A stretch of DNA of 35,871 nucleotides, from positions 1-35,871 of the forward strand of contig DGOW01000011.1 of assembly GCA_002390225.1 (NCBI GenBank), read 5' to 3'. Source of the DNA: Gemmatimonadales bacterium UBA4456. GTDB lineage: Bacteria > Gemmatimonadota > Gemmatimonadetes > Longimicrobiales > Gaopeijiaceae. The notes below the pieces were generated by a model that ran no database searches, was not told where the DNA came from, and saw nothing but the letters and a program-made list of their open reading frames with translations. The number at the start of each line of letters is the position of its first letter. Positions within the stretch are counted from its first letter, which is position 1. Positions 7,277-15,330 of the stretch are shown one piece after another. The position numbers and the translations under genes were made by a program.

Positions 7277-7937
7277 ACGCTTCTGAAATCTGCCGCTCAA
7301 AGACATCGCAGAAGTGCCGAATGAAGGTGTCGCCGGCCTCAGGCACGGTTGGAGGGCGCTTCAGCTCCCGTGCCAGAGAGGTCACCTCGCGGTCTGAAAT
7401 ACCGCACGGGACGATGGTACCGAAGTAGCTGAGATCCGAATCGACGTTCAGGGCAATGCCGTGTGAGGTAATCCAGCCCGACGAGACCCGGATCCCGATC
7501 GCGGCCAGTTTCCCTGTCTCCGTCCACACGCCCGTGCCCGCGTCGTCCCGCTCCGATTCAATCCCGTACTCCGCAGCCAGCCTGATGAGCACGGTCTCGA
7601 GATCCCGGAGGTAGCGGTGCAAGTCCTTGCGGTCAGGCTTCAGGTCCAGAATCGGATACGCGACTAGCTGGCCAGGTCCGTGATAGGTAACGTCCCCGCC
7701 CCGTCCAGCCTTGTGCAGCTCGATACCTAGGCGGGCACGCTCCTGCTCGTCCGCCAGGACATTCGATACATCCGTGCTCGACCCCAGCGTGATCACGTGT
7801 GGATGCTCGAGGAGCACGAGCGTGTCATGGATCTCACCCGACCTGCGCCGCCGAACCAGATCAGCCTGGAGTTCGAGGCCTTCCGCATAGGGCACTCGAC
7901 CAGGCCGCAGCACTTCGAGTGACCGAAGCTCGCTCAT
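7275..7937 (-). CDS. lipB: Lipoyl(octanoyl) transferase
   Basis: 220 aa; transfers octanoate from acyl carrier protein to the lipoyl lysine of E2 and GcvH. Motifs are LLEHPHVITLG, GRGGDVTYHGPGQLVAYPI, the catalytic Lys in GKLAAIGIRVSSGWITSHGIALNV and the acyl-accepting Cys in IVPCGISDREVTSL. Start taken at ATG 7937 (MSELRSLEVLR), which matches the family N-terminus; GTG 7964 has a nearby GGAG but lies inside a stable hairpin. It is directly downstream of the E2 gene it would modify. Lipoate synthase lipA is not in the window. Confidence 0.93.
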   Translation of the reverse strand: MSELRSLEVLRPGRVPYAEGLELQADLVRRRRSGEIHDTLVLLEHPHVITLGSSTDVSNVLADEQERARLGIELHKAGRGGDVTYHGPGQLVAYPILDLKPDRKDLHRYLRDLETVLIRLAAEYGIESERDDAGTGVWTETGKLAAIGIRVSSGWITSHGIALNVDSDLSYFGTIVPCGISDREVTSLARELKRPPTVPEAGDTFIRHFCDVFERQISEA

Positions 7938-7948
7938 GGATACACCGA

Positions 7949-7979
7949 GGCCCCCGACAGCCACGAGGCTCCGGGGGCC
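7949..7979 (-). terminator. Stable stem-loop between the E2 gene and lipB
   Basis: GGCCCCCG (7949-7956) pairs perfectly with CGGGGGCC (7972-7979). Inside, AGCC (7959-7962) pairs with GGCT (7967-7970) around an ACGA loop, making a two-tier stem. It begins 26 bases after the E2 stop and ends 11 bases before the lipB ATG. Without a T tract it may be a partial terminator, a processing barrier or a brake on lipB translation. Confidence 0.55.
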
Positions 7980-8004
7980 AAGACGTTCCGAAGACAGCGA
8001 ACGA

Positions 8005-9381
8005 TCACGCGTCGTTCGGGAAATTCTCCAGCGTTTCCTTCAGGCGTGCCAGGAAGCGGGCTGCATCGGCCCCATCCACGATCCGGTGATCGTAACCGAG
8101 AGAGAAAAGGCAACGCTTCCGGATCGCCATCGAGTCCGAGCCGGTACTCGGATCCGTCACCACGACGACGCGCTTTTCGATCGCCCCAAGACCCAGGATA
8201 GCAGACGTACCCTTCGGGATCACCGGCAAACCGACGAGTGTGCCGAGTACGCCGGGGTTCGTGATTGTGAAGGTCCCGCCTTGAATCTCGTCCGGCATCA
8301 GCTTCCGATCACGCGCCCGGGTCGCCAGGTCGACGATCTTGTTGCCGATCCCTACGAGTCCGAGGTGATCGGCATCGCGCACAACCGGGACGATCAGCCC
8401 TGGATTGAGATCGACCGCCATACCAAGGCTCACGTTCCCACGATAGATCACGTTGTTTCCGGAGATCGTGGCGTTCACGGTCGGAAACTCGCGGAGCACG
8501 CGAGAGACAACCCACGCGACGAAGGCGGTGTAGCTCACCCGAGCCCCCTGAGCAGCCCAACGCTCCTTGCTCTCAGCTCGTACAACGTCAATTGCCGAGA
8601 AGTCGATCTCGATGAACGAGTGGACATGGGGCGCCACGCGCTTGGCGATCACCATGTGCTCGGCCGTGAGACGACGGATCTTGTCCATCGGCTCAACCGT
8701 GTCGGCCGCACGTACCGGGAACTCCGGATGCCGGACTTCGCGGTAGAACCTCGTCCATAGATCGGACGGTGCCGAGCTGGCCGCCGGAGCGACGGCAGGA
8801 ACCGGCGGCGGCGCGGGTGCCGCAGCAGGCGCTGGCGGAGCTACTGCTGCCCCTCCCTGCTCGATGAAGTCGAGGATGTCCTGCTTGGTCACGCGTCCTG
8901 CGTGACCAGTACCACGCACGGACTGAATGTCCACTCCGTGCTCCTCGGCGATCTTGCGCACAACCGGCGTAGACCGGGTCCGCAGGCGATCCTCAGCGCT
9001 CTGGGGACCGTCGCTGGCCACGGCGGCGACTGGCGCAGGCGCTGCTGCCGGCGCCGCGGGCGCAACCACGGGAGCGGGTCCGGCAGACTCAGGCACAGCC
9101 TCAGTCGCCACGGGTGGCGGTGCTGCCACAGCGGCACCGGCTTCCGTGTCGATGAACGCGACGATGGTCCCGACTTCGACCGTTTCGCCTTCCTGCACCA
9201 AGATTTCGACCAGGGTCCCATCCGAAGGGGATGGGATCTCCGCATCTACCTTGTCCGTCGAGATCTCAAGAATGGGCTCGTCACGCTCGACCGTATCGCC
9301 GACCTGCTTGAGCCACTGTGAGACCGTCCCCTCGGCGATGGACTCACCCATCTGGGGCATCGGGACTTCAATTCGAGCCAC
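8005..9381 (-). CDS. Dihydrolipoamide acyltransferase E2 of a 2-oxoacid dehydrogenase complex
   Basis: 458 aa in modular E2 order. The N-terminal lipoyl domain has EISTDKVDAEIPSP with the lipoyl Lys around residue 44. An Ala/Pro linker leads to the peripheral subunit-binding domain (STPVVRKIAEEHGVDIQSVRGTGHAGRVTKQDI, quoted parts only), then a second Ala/Pro linker. The catalytic domain ends with the active-site motif YDHRIVDGADAARFL. Start is GTG 9381 with GGAG upstream. It follows E1 beta and E1 alpha in one transcript and precedes lipB. The substrate (pyruvate, branched-chain or 2-oxoglutarate) is not decided by sequence alone; separate alpha and beta E1 subunits argue for pyruvate or branched-chain acids. 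Confidence 0.92.
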   Translation of the reverse strand: MARIEVPMPQMGESIAEGTVSQWLKQVGDTVERDEPILEISTDKVDAEIPSPSDGTLVEILVQEGETVEVGTIVAFIDTEAGAAVAAPPPVATEAVPESAGPAPVVAPAAPAAAPAPVAAVASDGPQSAEDRLRTRSTPVVRKIAEEHGVDIQSVRGTGHAGRVTKQDILDFIEQGGAAVAPPAPAAAPAPPPVPAVAPAASSAPSDLWTRFYREVRHPEFPVRAADTVEPMDKIRRLTAEHMVIAKRVAPHVHSFIEIDFSAIDVVRAESKERWAAQGARVSYTAFVAWVVSRVLREFPTVNATISGNNVIYRGNVSLGMAVDLNPGLIVPVVRDADHLGLVGIGNKIVDLATRARDRKLMPDEIQGGTFTITNPGVLGTLVGLPVIPKGTSAILGLGAIEKRVVVVTDPSTGSDSMAIRKRCLFSLGYDHRIVDGADAARFLARLKETLENFPNDA

Positions 9382-9401
9382 GCTCGATCACTCCGTGTTT
9401 G

Positions 9402-10430
9402 TCAGTATGCCGCGAGGTACCGGGCAGCGTTCACGACGTCGCCAGTCTGCGGTAAAAAGTAATCTTCCAGTGATCCTGAGTAAGGCACAGGTGCGTCGAT
9501 CGCCGTCACCCTCAGAATCGGTCCATCCAGCCATTCGAAGGCTTTCTCGCTCACGCGAATCGCGATTTCTCCAGCGATCCCACCCGTACGCGTATCCTCG
9601 TGCACTACGAGCAGCTTGTTCGTCTTCTTCACACTCTCGACGATCGCGTCTTCGTCGAGCGGAAGAAGTGTGCGCAGATCTATGATCTCGACGGACACTC
9701 CGTCTTCCGACTCAAGTGTCTCCGCAGCTTCGACGCTCTTGTGTACCATCGCGCCATACGTGACGATCGTGATATCGGTACCCTCGCGCACCGTCCGTGC
9801 CTCACCCAACGGGATAATGTAGTCGTCGTCGGGGAGCACCTCACGAAGCGCAGGAGCTCGGTAGAGCCCTTTGTGCTCTTCGAAGATCACCGGATTCTCG
9901 TCGCGAATGGACGCCTTGAGCAACCCCTTGGCGTCCTTTGCTGTACTCGGATAGACGATCTTCAAGCCCGGCGTGTGGAAGAACGCCATCTCCACGTTCT
10001 GAGAGTGGAACGGTCCTCCCCGATTCCCGCCGCCGACCGGCCCGCGGATCACAAGCGGCATCGGGCCGGCGCCGCGGTAGTTCGACGTCGCGATGTAGTT
10101 GGTAATCACGTCGTACGCCGGCGAGATGAAATCCATGAACTGGATCTCGACCACAGGCCGCAATCCCATGTGGGCCGCCCCGGCCGCAGCGCCCGTGAAC
10201 CCACCCTCTGCGATCGGCGTGTCGATGACACGGTTCTCGCCGAAATGGGCGAGGAAGTCCCGCGTGACCTTGAAGGCGCCGCCATAAATGCCAATGTCCT
10301 CCCCCATGAGAAAGACGGAGTCATCGCGGGTCATCTCCTCGAAAAGCGCCTCGGAGATCGCTTCGAGCATTGTGACCGGCTCGCCATTCCTGGTCTTGAG
10401 AAGGTGCTCCGGAATCTCGCCGTCCATCAT
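9402..10430 (-). CDS. 2-oxoacid dehydrogenase E1 component, beta subunit
   Basis: 342 aa; pairs with the alpha subunit to decarboxylate the 2-oxoacid on thiamine diphosphate. Family blocks include MLEAISEALFEEM, FLMGEDIGIYGGAF, RVIDTPIAEGGFTGAAAGAA, PVVEIQFMDF, RGPVGGGNRGGPFHSQ and the C-terminal VVHEDTRTGGIAGEIA. Tandem ATGs at 10430 and 10427 follow GAGGA; the second has the better spacing. It starts 11 bases after the alpha-subunit stop and ends 20 bases before E2. Confidence 0.94.
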   Translation of the reverse strand: MMDGEIPEHLLKTRNGEPVTMLEAISEALFEEMTRDDSVFLMGEDIGIYGGAFKVTRDFLAHFGENRVIDTPIAEGGFTGAAAGAAHMGLRPVVEIQFMDFISPAYDVITNYIATSNYRGAGPMPLVIRGPVGGGNRGGPFHSQNVEMAFFHTPGLKIVYPSTAKDAKGLLKASIRDENPVIFEEHKGLYRAPALREVLPDDDYIIPLGEARTVREGTDITIVTYGAMVHKSVEAAETLESEDGVSVEIIDLRTLLPLDEDAIVESVKKTNKLLVVHEDTRTGGIAGEIAIRVSEKAFEWLDGPILRVTAIDAPVPYSGSLEDYFLPQTGDVVNAARYLAAY

Positions 10431-10441
10431 TCCTCGATCGT

Positions 10442-11536
10442 TCAGGCCAGGGTCGGATCAGGGCTGTCCGCCCGGGTCCAGGGGTGCGGCGTCGTCACAT
10501 CCGTATAGACATCCTTGACCGCATCGGGCCCGTCCGGATAGGCCTCACCGATTGCCTCCTCGGCGGCCACGCGGCACGAGTCAAACGCGTCCTGCTCGAT
10601 CGCGACCAATTCAGACTCGGACGCCCAATCATGTTCGAGCAGACGCGCACGGTAGAGGTCGAGCGGATCCTTTTTCTCCCACTCGCGAATCAGGGCGGGG
10701 TCAACGTAGTCCTGAGGATCATGCTGGGCGTGACCCTTACGTCGGAAGTACTTGAGCTCGACCATCCGGGTGCCCTCGCCAGAACGCACGAGACTGGCCG
10801 CGCGGCGAACCGCGTCGAATACGGCAAGAACGTCGGTTCCGTCTACTGATTCGGCGCCGATACCATAACCGGGTCCCTTCTCCGTGAAGCTGGAGACGCG
10901 GGTGTTCTTGGACGTCGGAGTCGAGAACGCCCACTGGTTGTTCTCGACCATGAGGATCATCGGGCAGCGCTGGACCGCAGCGAAGTTCAACCCTTCATGC
11001 CAAGCTCCCGTAGAGGACGCTCCATCTCCATAGAAGACGATGCCGATCCGCTCTTCACCACGCAGGCGGAAGGACAATGTCATCCCGGCCATGATCTCGA
11101 TCATGGTCCCCAGCGGAGAAACGGGCCCGACGAAGCCCCTGTCGAAGTCGAACCAATGCACGTTGGCCTCGCGGCCACGCGTGGGGCTGGTTCCTTTCGC
11201 CATGTACTGTCGGTAATAATCGATCAGCTCGCCCCCAAACAGGAAGAGAGCGCCCGCAGCGCGGATCGTGTGGCACAGCATGTCGCCCGTCCCGTCAGTA
11301 CGGCGACGGAGGGCGAACGCAGCACCCACAGCCCCGGCTTCCTGCCCCAGGCAACGGTACACGCCGCCGGTCACGTGCCCCTGCTTCTGAAGAAGCTCCA
11401 AGCGCTCCTCAGCCGCTCGCGTCACACAGAGTCCGCGGTAAAGCTCTTGAAGTTCGGTATTACTGAGACCGAAAGCCGAATCAGACACGGCGCGCTTCCA
11501 GCATACAGGGTCGGTGGCCCCAACAAGCTCCGCCAT
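10442..11536 (-). CDS. 2-oxoacid dehydrogenase E1 component, alpha subunit
   Basis: 364 aa. The thiamine diphosphate/Mg motif runs from GDGASSTGAWHEGLNFAA to VENNQWAFSTPT, and the phosphorylation-loop region is FRRKGHAQHDPQDYVDP. The segment LYRGLCVTRAAEERLELLQKQGHV is the typical N-terminal helix. The ATG at 11536 has only a weak purine stretch upstream. It is first of E1 alpha, E1 beta, E2 and lipB; the E3 dihydrolipoamide dehydrogenase is absent from the window. The length and ENNQWAFSTP motif are shared by acetoin, pyruvate and branched-chain types, so the substrate stays open. Confidence 0.93.
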   Translation of the reverse strand: MAELVGATDPVCWKRAVSDSAFGLSNTELQELYRGLCVTRAAEERLELLQKQGHVTGGVYRCLGQEAGAVGAAFALRRRTDGTGDMLCHTIRAAGALFLFGGELIDYYRQYMAKGTSPTRGREANVHWFDFDRGFVGPVSPLGTMIEIMAGMTLSFRLRGEERIGIVFYGDGASSTGAWHEGLNFAAVQRCPMILMVENNQWAFSTPTSKNTRVSSFTEKGPGYGIGAESVDGTDVLAVFDAVRRAASLVRSGEGTRMVELKYFRRKGHAQHDPQDYVDPALIREWEKKDPLDLYRARLLEHDWASESELVAIEQDAFDSCRVAAEEAIGEAYPDGPDAVKDVYTDVTTPHPWTRADSPDPTLA

Positions 11537-11580
11537 TCCGCGGATCGCAAGGCAACGTCCCGCTTTCGCGGTTCAAGGGG

Positions 11581-11946
11581 TCAGTTGCCCTCGTTGCCAG
11601 AGTTGCCTTCAGCCCCATCCGCTGCAGGCTGGTCAAGACCGGGAAGCACCGGAGCCGGCGCGGTCTGCGCAGCGGGCGCATCCACCTGAATCACGGACTC
11701 AGGGACAACCGAGCGCGACGACATGATCGACAGCACCAAGGCGAGGACCATGAAGGCCGCTCCTGCACCCCAGGTCGCACGCGTTAGGACCGTGGTCGCC
11801 TGTCGACCGCCCAGCACGCCATCCGCCATCGTGCCGCCACTCCCACCGACGGCCGCGAGACCGCCACCCTTACCTGCCTGCAGCAGGATCACGACAGAGA
11901 GGAAAAGGCCGACGAGCACAAACAGGGCCAGCAAAAATCCATACAT
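11581..11946 (-). CDS. secG: Preprotein translocase subunit SecG
   Basis: 121 aa. Two membrane helices (FLLALFVLVGLFLSVVILLQ and WGAGAAFMVLALVLSIMSS) flank the conserved cytoplasmic loop AGKGGGLAAVGGSGG, as in SecG of the SecYEG channel. A 40-residue Ala/Pro/Gly/Asn tail (ending GNSGNEGN) makes it longer than the minimal family size. ATG 11946 has AAGGGAA upstream. Its place after tpiA is a common bacterial order. Confidence 0.92.
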   Translation of the reverse strand: MYGFLLALFVLVGLFLSVVILLQAGKGGGLAAVGGSGGTMADGVLGGRQATTVLTRATWGAGAAFMVLALVLSIMSSRSVVPESVIQVDAPAAQTAPAPVLPGLDQPAADGAEGNSGNEGN

Positions 11947-12013
11947 CGAACAGATTCCCTTCGGGGTGAGACGATAAACGTCGGAGAGGCCGGAAAGGGT
12001 GTCAACGGGCCGT

Positions 12014-12757
12014 TCAGCCCGCTGCGTCGACAATCTCCCTGAAGGAAGCCGGGTCCAGGCTCGCCCCCCCCACGAGTACGCCATCTACGTCCGCAGCAGA
12101 CATGAGTTCCGCCGCATTTGCCGGCTTGACAGAGCCCCCATAAAGGATCGGCACGGTCGCGGATGAAGCCACGCCCATAGCCTCTGCCAACCGGCCCCGA
12201 AGGCTTCCATGCGCAGACGCGGCGTCGGCCAGTGTCGCTGTTTCGCCGGTACCGATGGCCCAGACCGGCTCGTATGCTACCAGGAAACGCTTGGCGGCCC
12301 GGAGGCCGCCCAAGGCAGCATCCAGCTGCCGTAGGATCACCTGTTCCACTCGACCCGCCCTGCGCTCGTCGAGAGTCTCCCCAACGCAAAGAACCGGCAC
12401 GAGGTTCGCCCGCACGGCAGCCTCGACCTTCCGGCGGGTGTCTTCGTCCGTTTCACCAAACACGTGCCGGCGCTCAGAATGTCCAACGAGGGCGAAAGAT
12501 GCACCCGCGTCCGCGGCCATCGGCGCCGACGTCTCTCCCGTGAACGCGCCCGCGGCCTCCCAGTAGATGTTCTGCACACCCACCTGGAGGCGAGCGTCTC
12601 GACGGTCGGACGATGCGACGGCGTGAAGCGATGCGGTCGGCGGAAATACGATCAGCTCGTGCGCCGACGGCAGCGATCCGATCTCGAAGTCCGACAAGAA
12701 GCCTACAGCTGCGGCCGGACCGTGATGCATTTTCCAGTTTCCTGCGATCACGGCCAT
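12014..12757 (-). CDS. tpiA: Triosephosphate isomerase
   Basis: 247 aa; interconverts dihydroxyacetone phosphate and glyceraldehyde 3-phosphate. The N-terminal Asn/Lys motif is AGNWKMH, the electrophilic His lies in VGHSERRHVFGE, and the catalytic Glu in AYEPVWAIGTG. The phosphate-binding ends are ILYGGSVKPANA and GVLVGGASL. The ATG overlaps the pgk stop by one base (TGATG), so the two are translated together. Confidence 0.96.
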   Translation of the reverse strand: MAVIAGNWKMHHGPAAAVGFLSDFEIGSLPSAHELIVFPPTASLHAVASSDRRDARLQVGVQNIYWEAAGAFTGETSAPMAADAGASFALVGHSERRHVFGETDEDTRRKVEAAVRANLVPVLCVGETLDERRAGRVEQVILRQLDAALGGLRAAKRFLVAYEPVWAIGTGETATLADAASAHGSLRGRLAEAMGVASSATVPILYGGSVKPANAAELMSAADVDGVLVGGASLDPASFREIVDAAG

Positions 12758-13968
12758 CAGCCGCTCCGGTCGGTGAGTGCGTTGACACCGGGCAGCTCCG
12801 CTCCGGCGAGGAGCTCGAGAGAGGCTCCGCCTCCCGTGGACACATGAGTGAGTCGGTCGACCACGTCCGCTCGTTCGGCGGCGGCCGCGGAGTCACCCCC
12901 GCCCAGGATCACCATGGCTCCAGCATCACATGCGTCTGCCACCGCGTGCGCGATATCCATGGTTCCTTCAGCGAAGGAGTCGATCTCGAAGACGCCCATA
13001 GGACCGTTCCACACGATCGTCTTCGCTCCCCGGACCACGTCGACAAAGAGCACACGGGTACGGGGGCCAACATCGAGGATCTTCTCACCCGGCTGCACTC
13101 CAGTGCGGTCCACGGCACGGCGCTGAGCGTCCTCGACCATCTCCTTAGCGACCGCACAGTCGACCGGGAGCACCAGACGGTCGCCGCCCGTTGCAAGAAG
13201 GTCACGGGCCACTCCGATCGAGTCTTCCTCGACCAGACTGTCACCGGTGTCGAGACCCAGTGCGCGGAAGAAGGTGTTGGCCATGGCTCCACCTATGAGG
13301 AGACGATCGACCCGAGGCAGCAGAGCCGATATGACACCGATCTTCGACGAGATCTTGGCTCCCCCGATAATGGCCACGAAGGGTCGCTCCGGAACGCGAA
13401 GCGCCTCTTCCAGGAACTCGAGTTCCGTGGCCATCAGAAGACCTGCGACGGCCTCTCCGCCTTTTGCTCGTATGGCGTCTGCCAACCCTGCCGTAGAGGC
13501 GTGGGCTCGGTGAGCCGTACCGAACGCATCGTTCACGAACATATCGCCGAGCGCGGCCCAGGAACGGGAGAGTTCGGGTGCGTTGGCCGTCTCTCCCGCC
13601 TCGAAGCGCGTGTTCTCCAGGATCGCGATCTCTCCGTTGCCGATGTCTTCGAGCGCTCCGGCGGCCGCTGTGCCATGAGTGTGTGGCACGAAATGAACCG
13701 GTGGGTCGAGGAGTTCGTTAAGTCGAACGGCGACTGGTGCGAGCGAATAGGCCGGATCGACCTGACCCTTGGGTCGTCCAAGGTGCGACAGGAGGATGAC
13801 CCGGGCGCCTGCATCGGTCAGCGTCTGAAGCGTGGGCAAGGACGCGCGGATCCGCTGGTCGTCCGAAATGGAGCCGTTGTCGAGAGGCACGTTGAGATCT
13901 GCACGAACGATCACGGTGCGCCCTTGGAGGCCGTCGCTACCGACGTCCGAAATAGTCTTCTTGATCAC
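12757..13968 (-). CDS. pgk: Phosphoglycerate kinase
   Basis: 403 aa; makes ATP from 1,3-bisphosphoglycerate in glycolysis. Motifs are VRADLNVPLDNG, LLSHLGRPKG, ENTRFEAGE, NDAFGTAHRAHAS, IIGGAKISSKIGV, the hinge WNGPMGVFE and the nucleotide-binding GGGDSAAAAE with STGGGASLELL. Start is GTG 13968, which overlaps the stop of the small upstream ORF as GTGA. The downstream overlap with tpiA completes a coupled glycolytic unit. Confidence 0.96.
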   Translation of the reverse strand: MIKKTISDVGSDGLQGRTVIVRADLNVPLDNGSISDDQRIRASLPTLQTLTDAGARVILLSHLGRPKGQVDPAYSLAPVAVRLNELLDPPVHFVPHTHGTAAAGALEDIGNGEIAILENTRFEAGETANAPELSRSWAALGDMFVNDAFGTAHRAHASTAGLADAIRAKGGEAVAGLLMATELEFLEEALRVPERPFVAIIGGAKISSKIGVISALLPRVDRLLIGGAMANTFFRALGLDTGDSLVEEDSIGVARDLLATGGDRLVLPVDCAVAKEMVEDAQRRAVDRTGVQPGEKILDVGPRTRVLFVDVVRGAKTIVWNGPMGVFEIDSFAEGTMDIAHAVADACDAGAMVILGGGDSAAAAERADVVDRLTHVSTGGGASLELLAGAELPGVNALTDRSG

Positions 13969-14243
13969 TGTGGTGGGAAAATCTTCCCAAGGTCGTCGAC
14001 GTAGGCACGCGCTTCGGGCGTCAGGTCCGTCCTCTCCGATAAGACCCTGCGGACGAACGTGATATCGGGGCCACTGCCGCAGTTCCAGAACTCGGTCAGA
14101 CGTCCACCGCCATCGTCGATGATGTGAATATTCTTGTATCCTCCGAAACGTACCCAGACCTCTCCCGCATCGCCAAAAACTCCGCCGTAGTAGAGGTCAG
14201 CAATCGTAGCGCACACCGTGTGTTCCACCCACCACTCGTTCAC
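13965..14243 (-). CDS. Small uncharacterised protein between gap and pgk
   Basis: A 92-aa frame that fills nearly the whole gap between gap and pgk. It opens with GTG 14243 (MNEWWVEHTVCATIADLYYGG); there is no ATG and no clear ribosome site. The sequence is Trp/Tyr/Gly-rich at the start, then VWVRFGGYKNIHIIDDGGGRLTEFWN, and ends in a charged helical stretch (TPEARAYVDDLGKIFPPQ). No signal peptide, membrane span or known motif is visible, and I do not recognise the family. Its TGA overlaps the pgk GTG (GTGA), as in real gene pairs here, which supports it being translated. Confidence 0.6.
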   Translation of the reverse strand: MNEWWVEHTVCATIADLYYGGVFGDAGEVWVRFGGYKNIHIIDDGGGRLTEFWNCGSGPDITFVRRVLSERTDLTPEARAYVDDLGKIFPPQ

Positions 14244-14271
14244 CGCGGTGGATAGCGCGCAATCAAGTATC

Positions 14272-15282
14272 TCAGAGCTTCTCGCCGACGAAGCCGACTA
14301 GGTCTACAACACGTGACGAATAGCCCCATTCGTTGTCGTACCATGAAAGGACCTTGACCATACGGCCGTCCATTACTGCCGTGGACAAAGCATCGATCGT
14401 CGAACTGTGGGGATCACTGGTGTAGTCGATCGAGACCAGAGGCTCGTGCGAGACACCAAGAACTCCGGCCATCGGTCCGTCGGCCGCGGCCTGGAACGCA
14501 GCGTTCACTTCTGCCTCGGTAACGTCCTTTTCGAGTTCAGCGACCAGGTCAACGAGAGAGACGTCGGCGGTGGGCACACGGATCGCCATGCCGTCGATAC
14601 GCCCCTGCACCTCAGGTAGCACAAGGCCCGTCGCCTTGGCCGCACCCGTGGTGGTGGGGATCATGGACATCGCGGCGGCTCGTGCGCGGCGCAGATCGGA
14701 GTGTGGAAGATCGAGGATTCGCTGATCGTTGGTATACGCGTGGATCGTCGTCATCAGGCCATGGCGGAAGCCGAACGAGTCGCTCAGCACCTTAACGACA
14801 GGTGCTAGGCAGTTCGTGGTGCAGCTCGCATTGGAGATGATGTGATGGCTGGCCGGATCGTAGTCGGCCTGGTTCACGCCCAGAACAATCGTGATATCCT
14901 CGTTCTTACCCGGAGCCGAGATGATCACCTTCTTCGCTCCGGCATCGATATGCTTGGAAGCCCCCACGTGGTCGCGGAAGATCCCGGTCGACTCGATCAC
15001 GATGTCGATGCCGAGATCACGCCACGGTAGAGCGGCAGGATCGCGCTCGCTGAGCACCTTGATCTCGTCACCATCGACGACCAGACCGCCGTCGGAAACC
15101 CCTACGGTGCCGGGATATTTCCCATGTACCGAATCGTATTTGAGGAGGTGGGCTAGCGTCTCGGGACTCGTCAGATCGTTGACGGCCACGAAGTCGATGT
15201 CTGTATTGCCAGCCTGCTTGGCGCTGCGGAGGACGTTTCGTCCGATACGTCCGAATCCGTTGATCGCTGCCCGGATCGCCAT
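14272..15282 (-). CDS. gap: Glyceraldehyde-3-phosphate dehydrogenase, type I
   Basis: 336 aa. The Rossmann start is INGFGRIGRNVLRS, the catalytic Cys lies in SNASCTTNCLAP, the general-base His in TTIHAYTNDQ, and the phosphate site in RRARAAAMSMIPTTTGAA. It ends SWYDNEWGYSSRVVDLV. Length is standard. ATG 15282 has GGGAG about ten bases upstream. It heads the gap, small ORF, pgk, tpiA, secG series. Confidence 0.97.
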   Translation of the reverse strand: MAIRAAINGFGRIGRNVLRSAKQAGNTDIDFVAVNDLTSPETLAHLLKYDSVHGKYPGTVGVSDGGLVVDGDEIKVLSERDPAALPWRDLGIDIVIESTGIFRDHVGASKHIDAGAKKVIISAPGKNEDITIVLGVNQADYDPASHHIISNASCTTNCLAPVVKVLSDSFGFRHGLMTTIHAYTNDQRILDLPHSDLRRARAAAMSMIPTTTGAAKATGLVLPEVQGRIDGMAIRVPTADVSLVDLVAELEKDVTEAEVNAAFQAAADGPMAGVLGVSHEPLVSIDYTSDPHSSTIDALSTAVMDGRMVKVLSWYDNEWGYSSRVVDLVGFVGEKL

Positions 15283-15330
15283 GCTGTGATAACTCCCGAA
15301 GGGTGAGTTGAGAAGGTGGTATTCCGCCCC

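Noticed and set aside
9600..10508. 302-codon plus-strand open frame opposite E1 beta
   Set aside because: Shadow of the conserved dehydrogenase subunit; no independent signal or ribosome site.
12613..14004. 463-codon plus-strand open frame
   Set aside because: It lies fully opposite pgk and part of tpiA, both unmistakable. Its translation is Arg/Ser/His-rich with no family features, as expected from the complement of GC-rich coding DNA.
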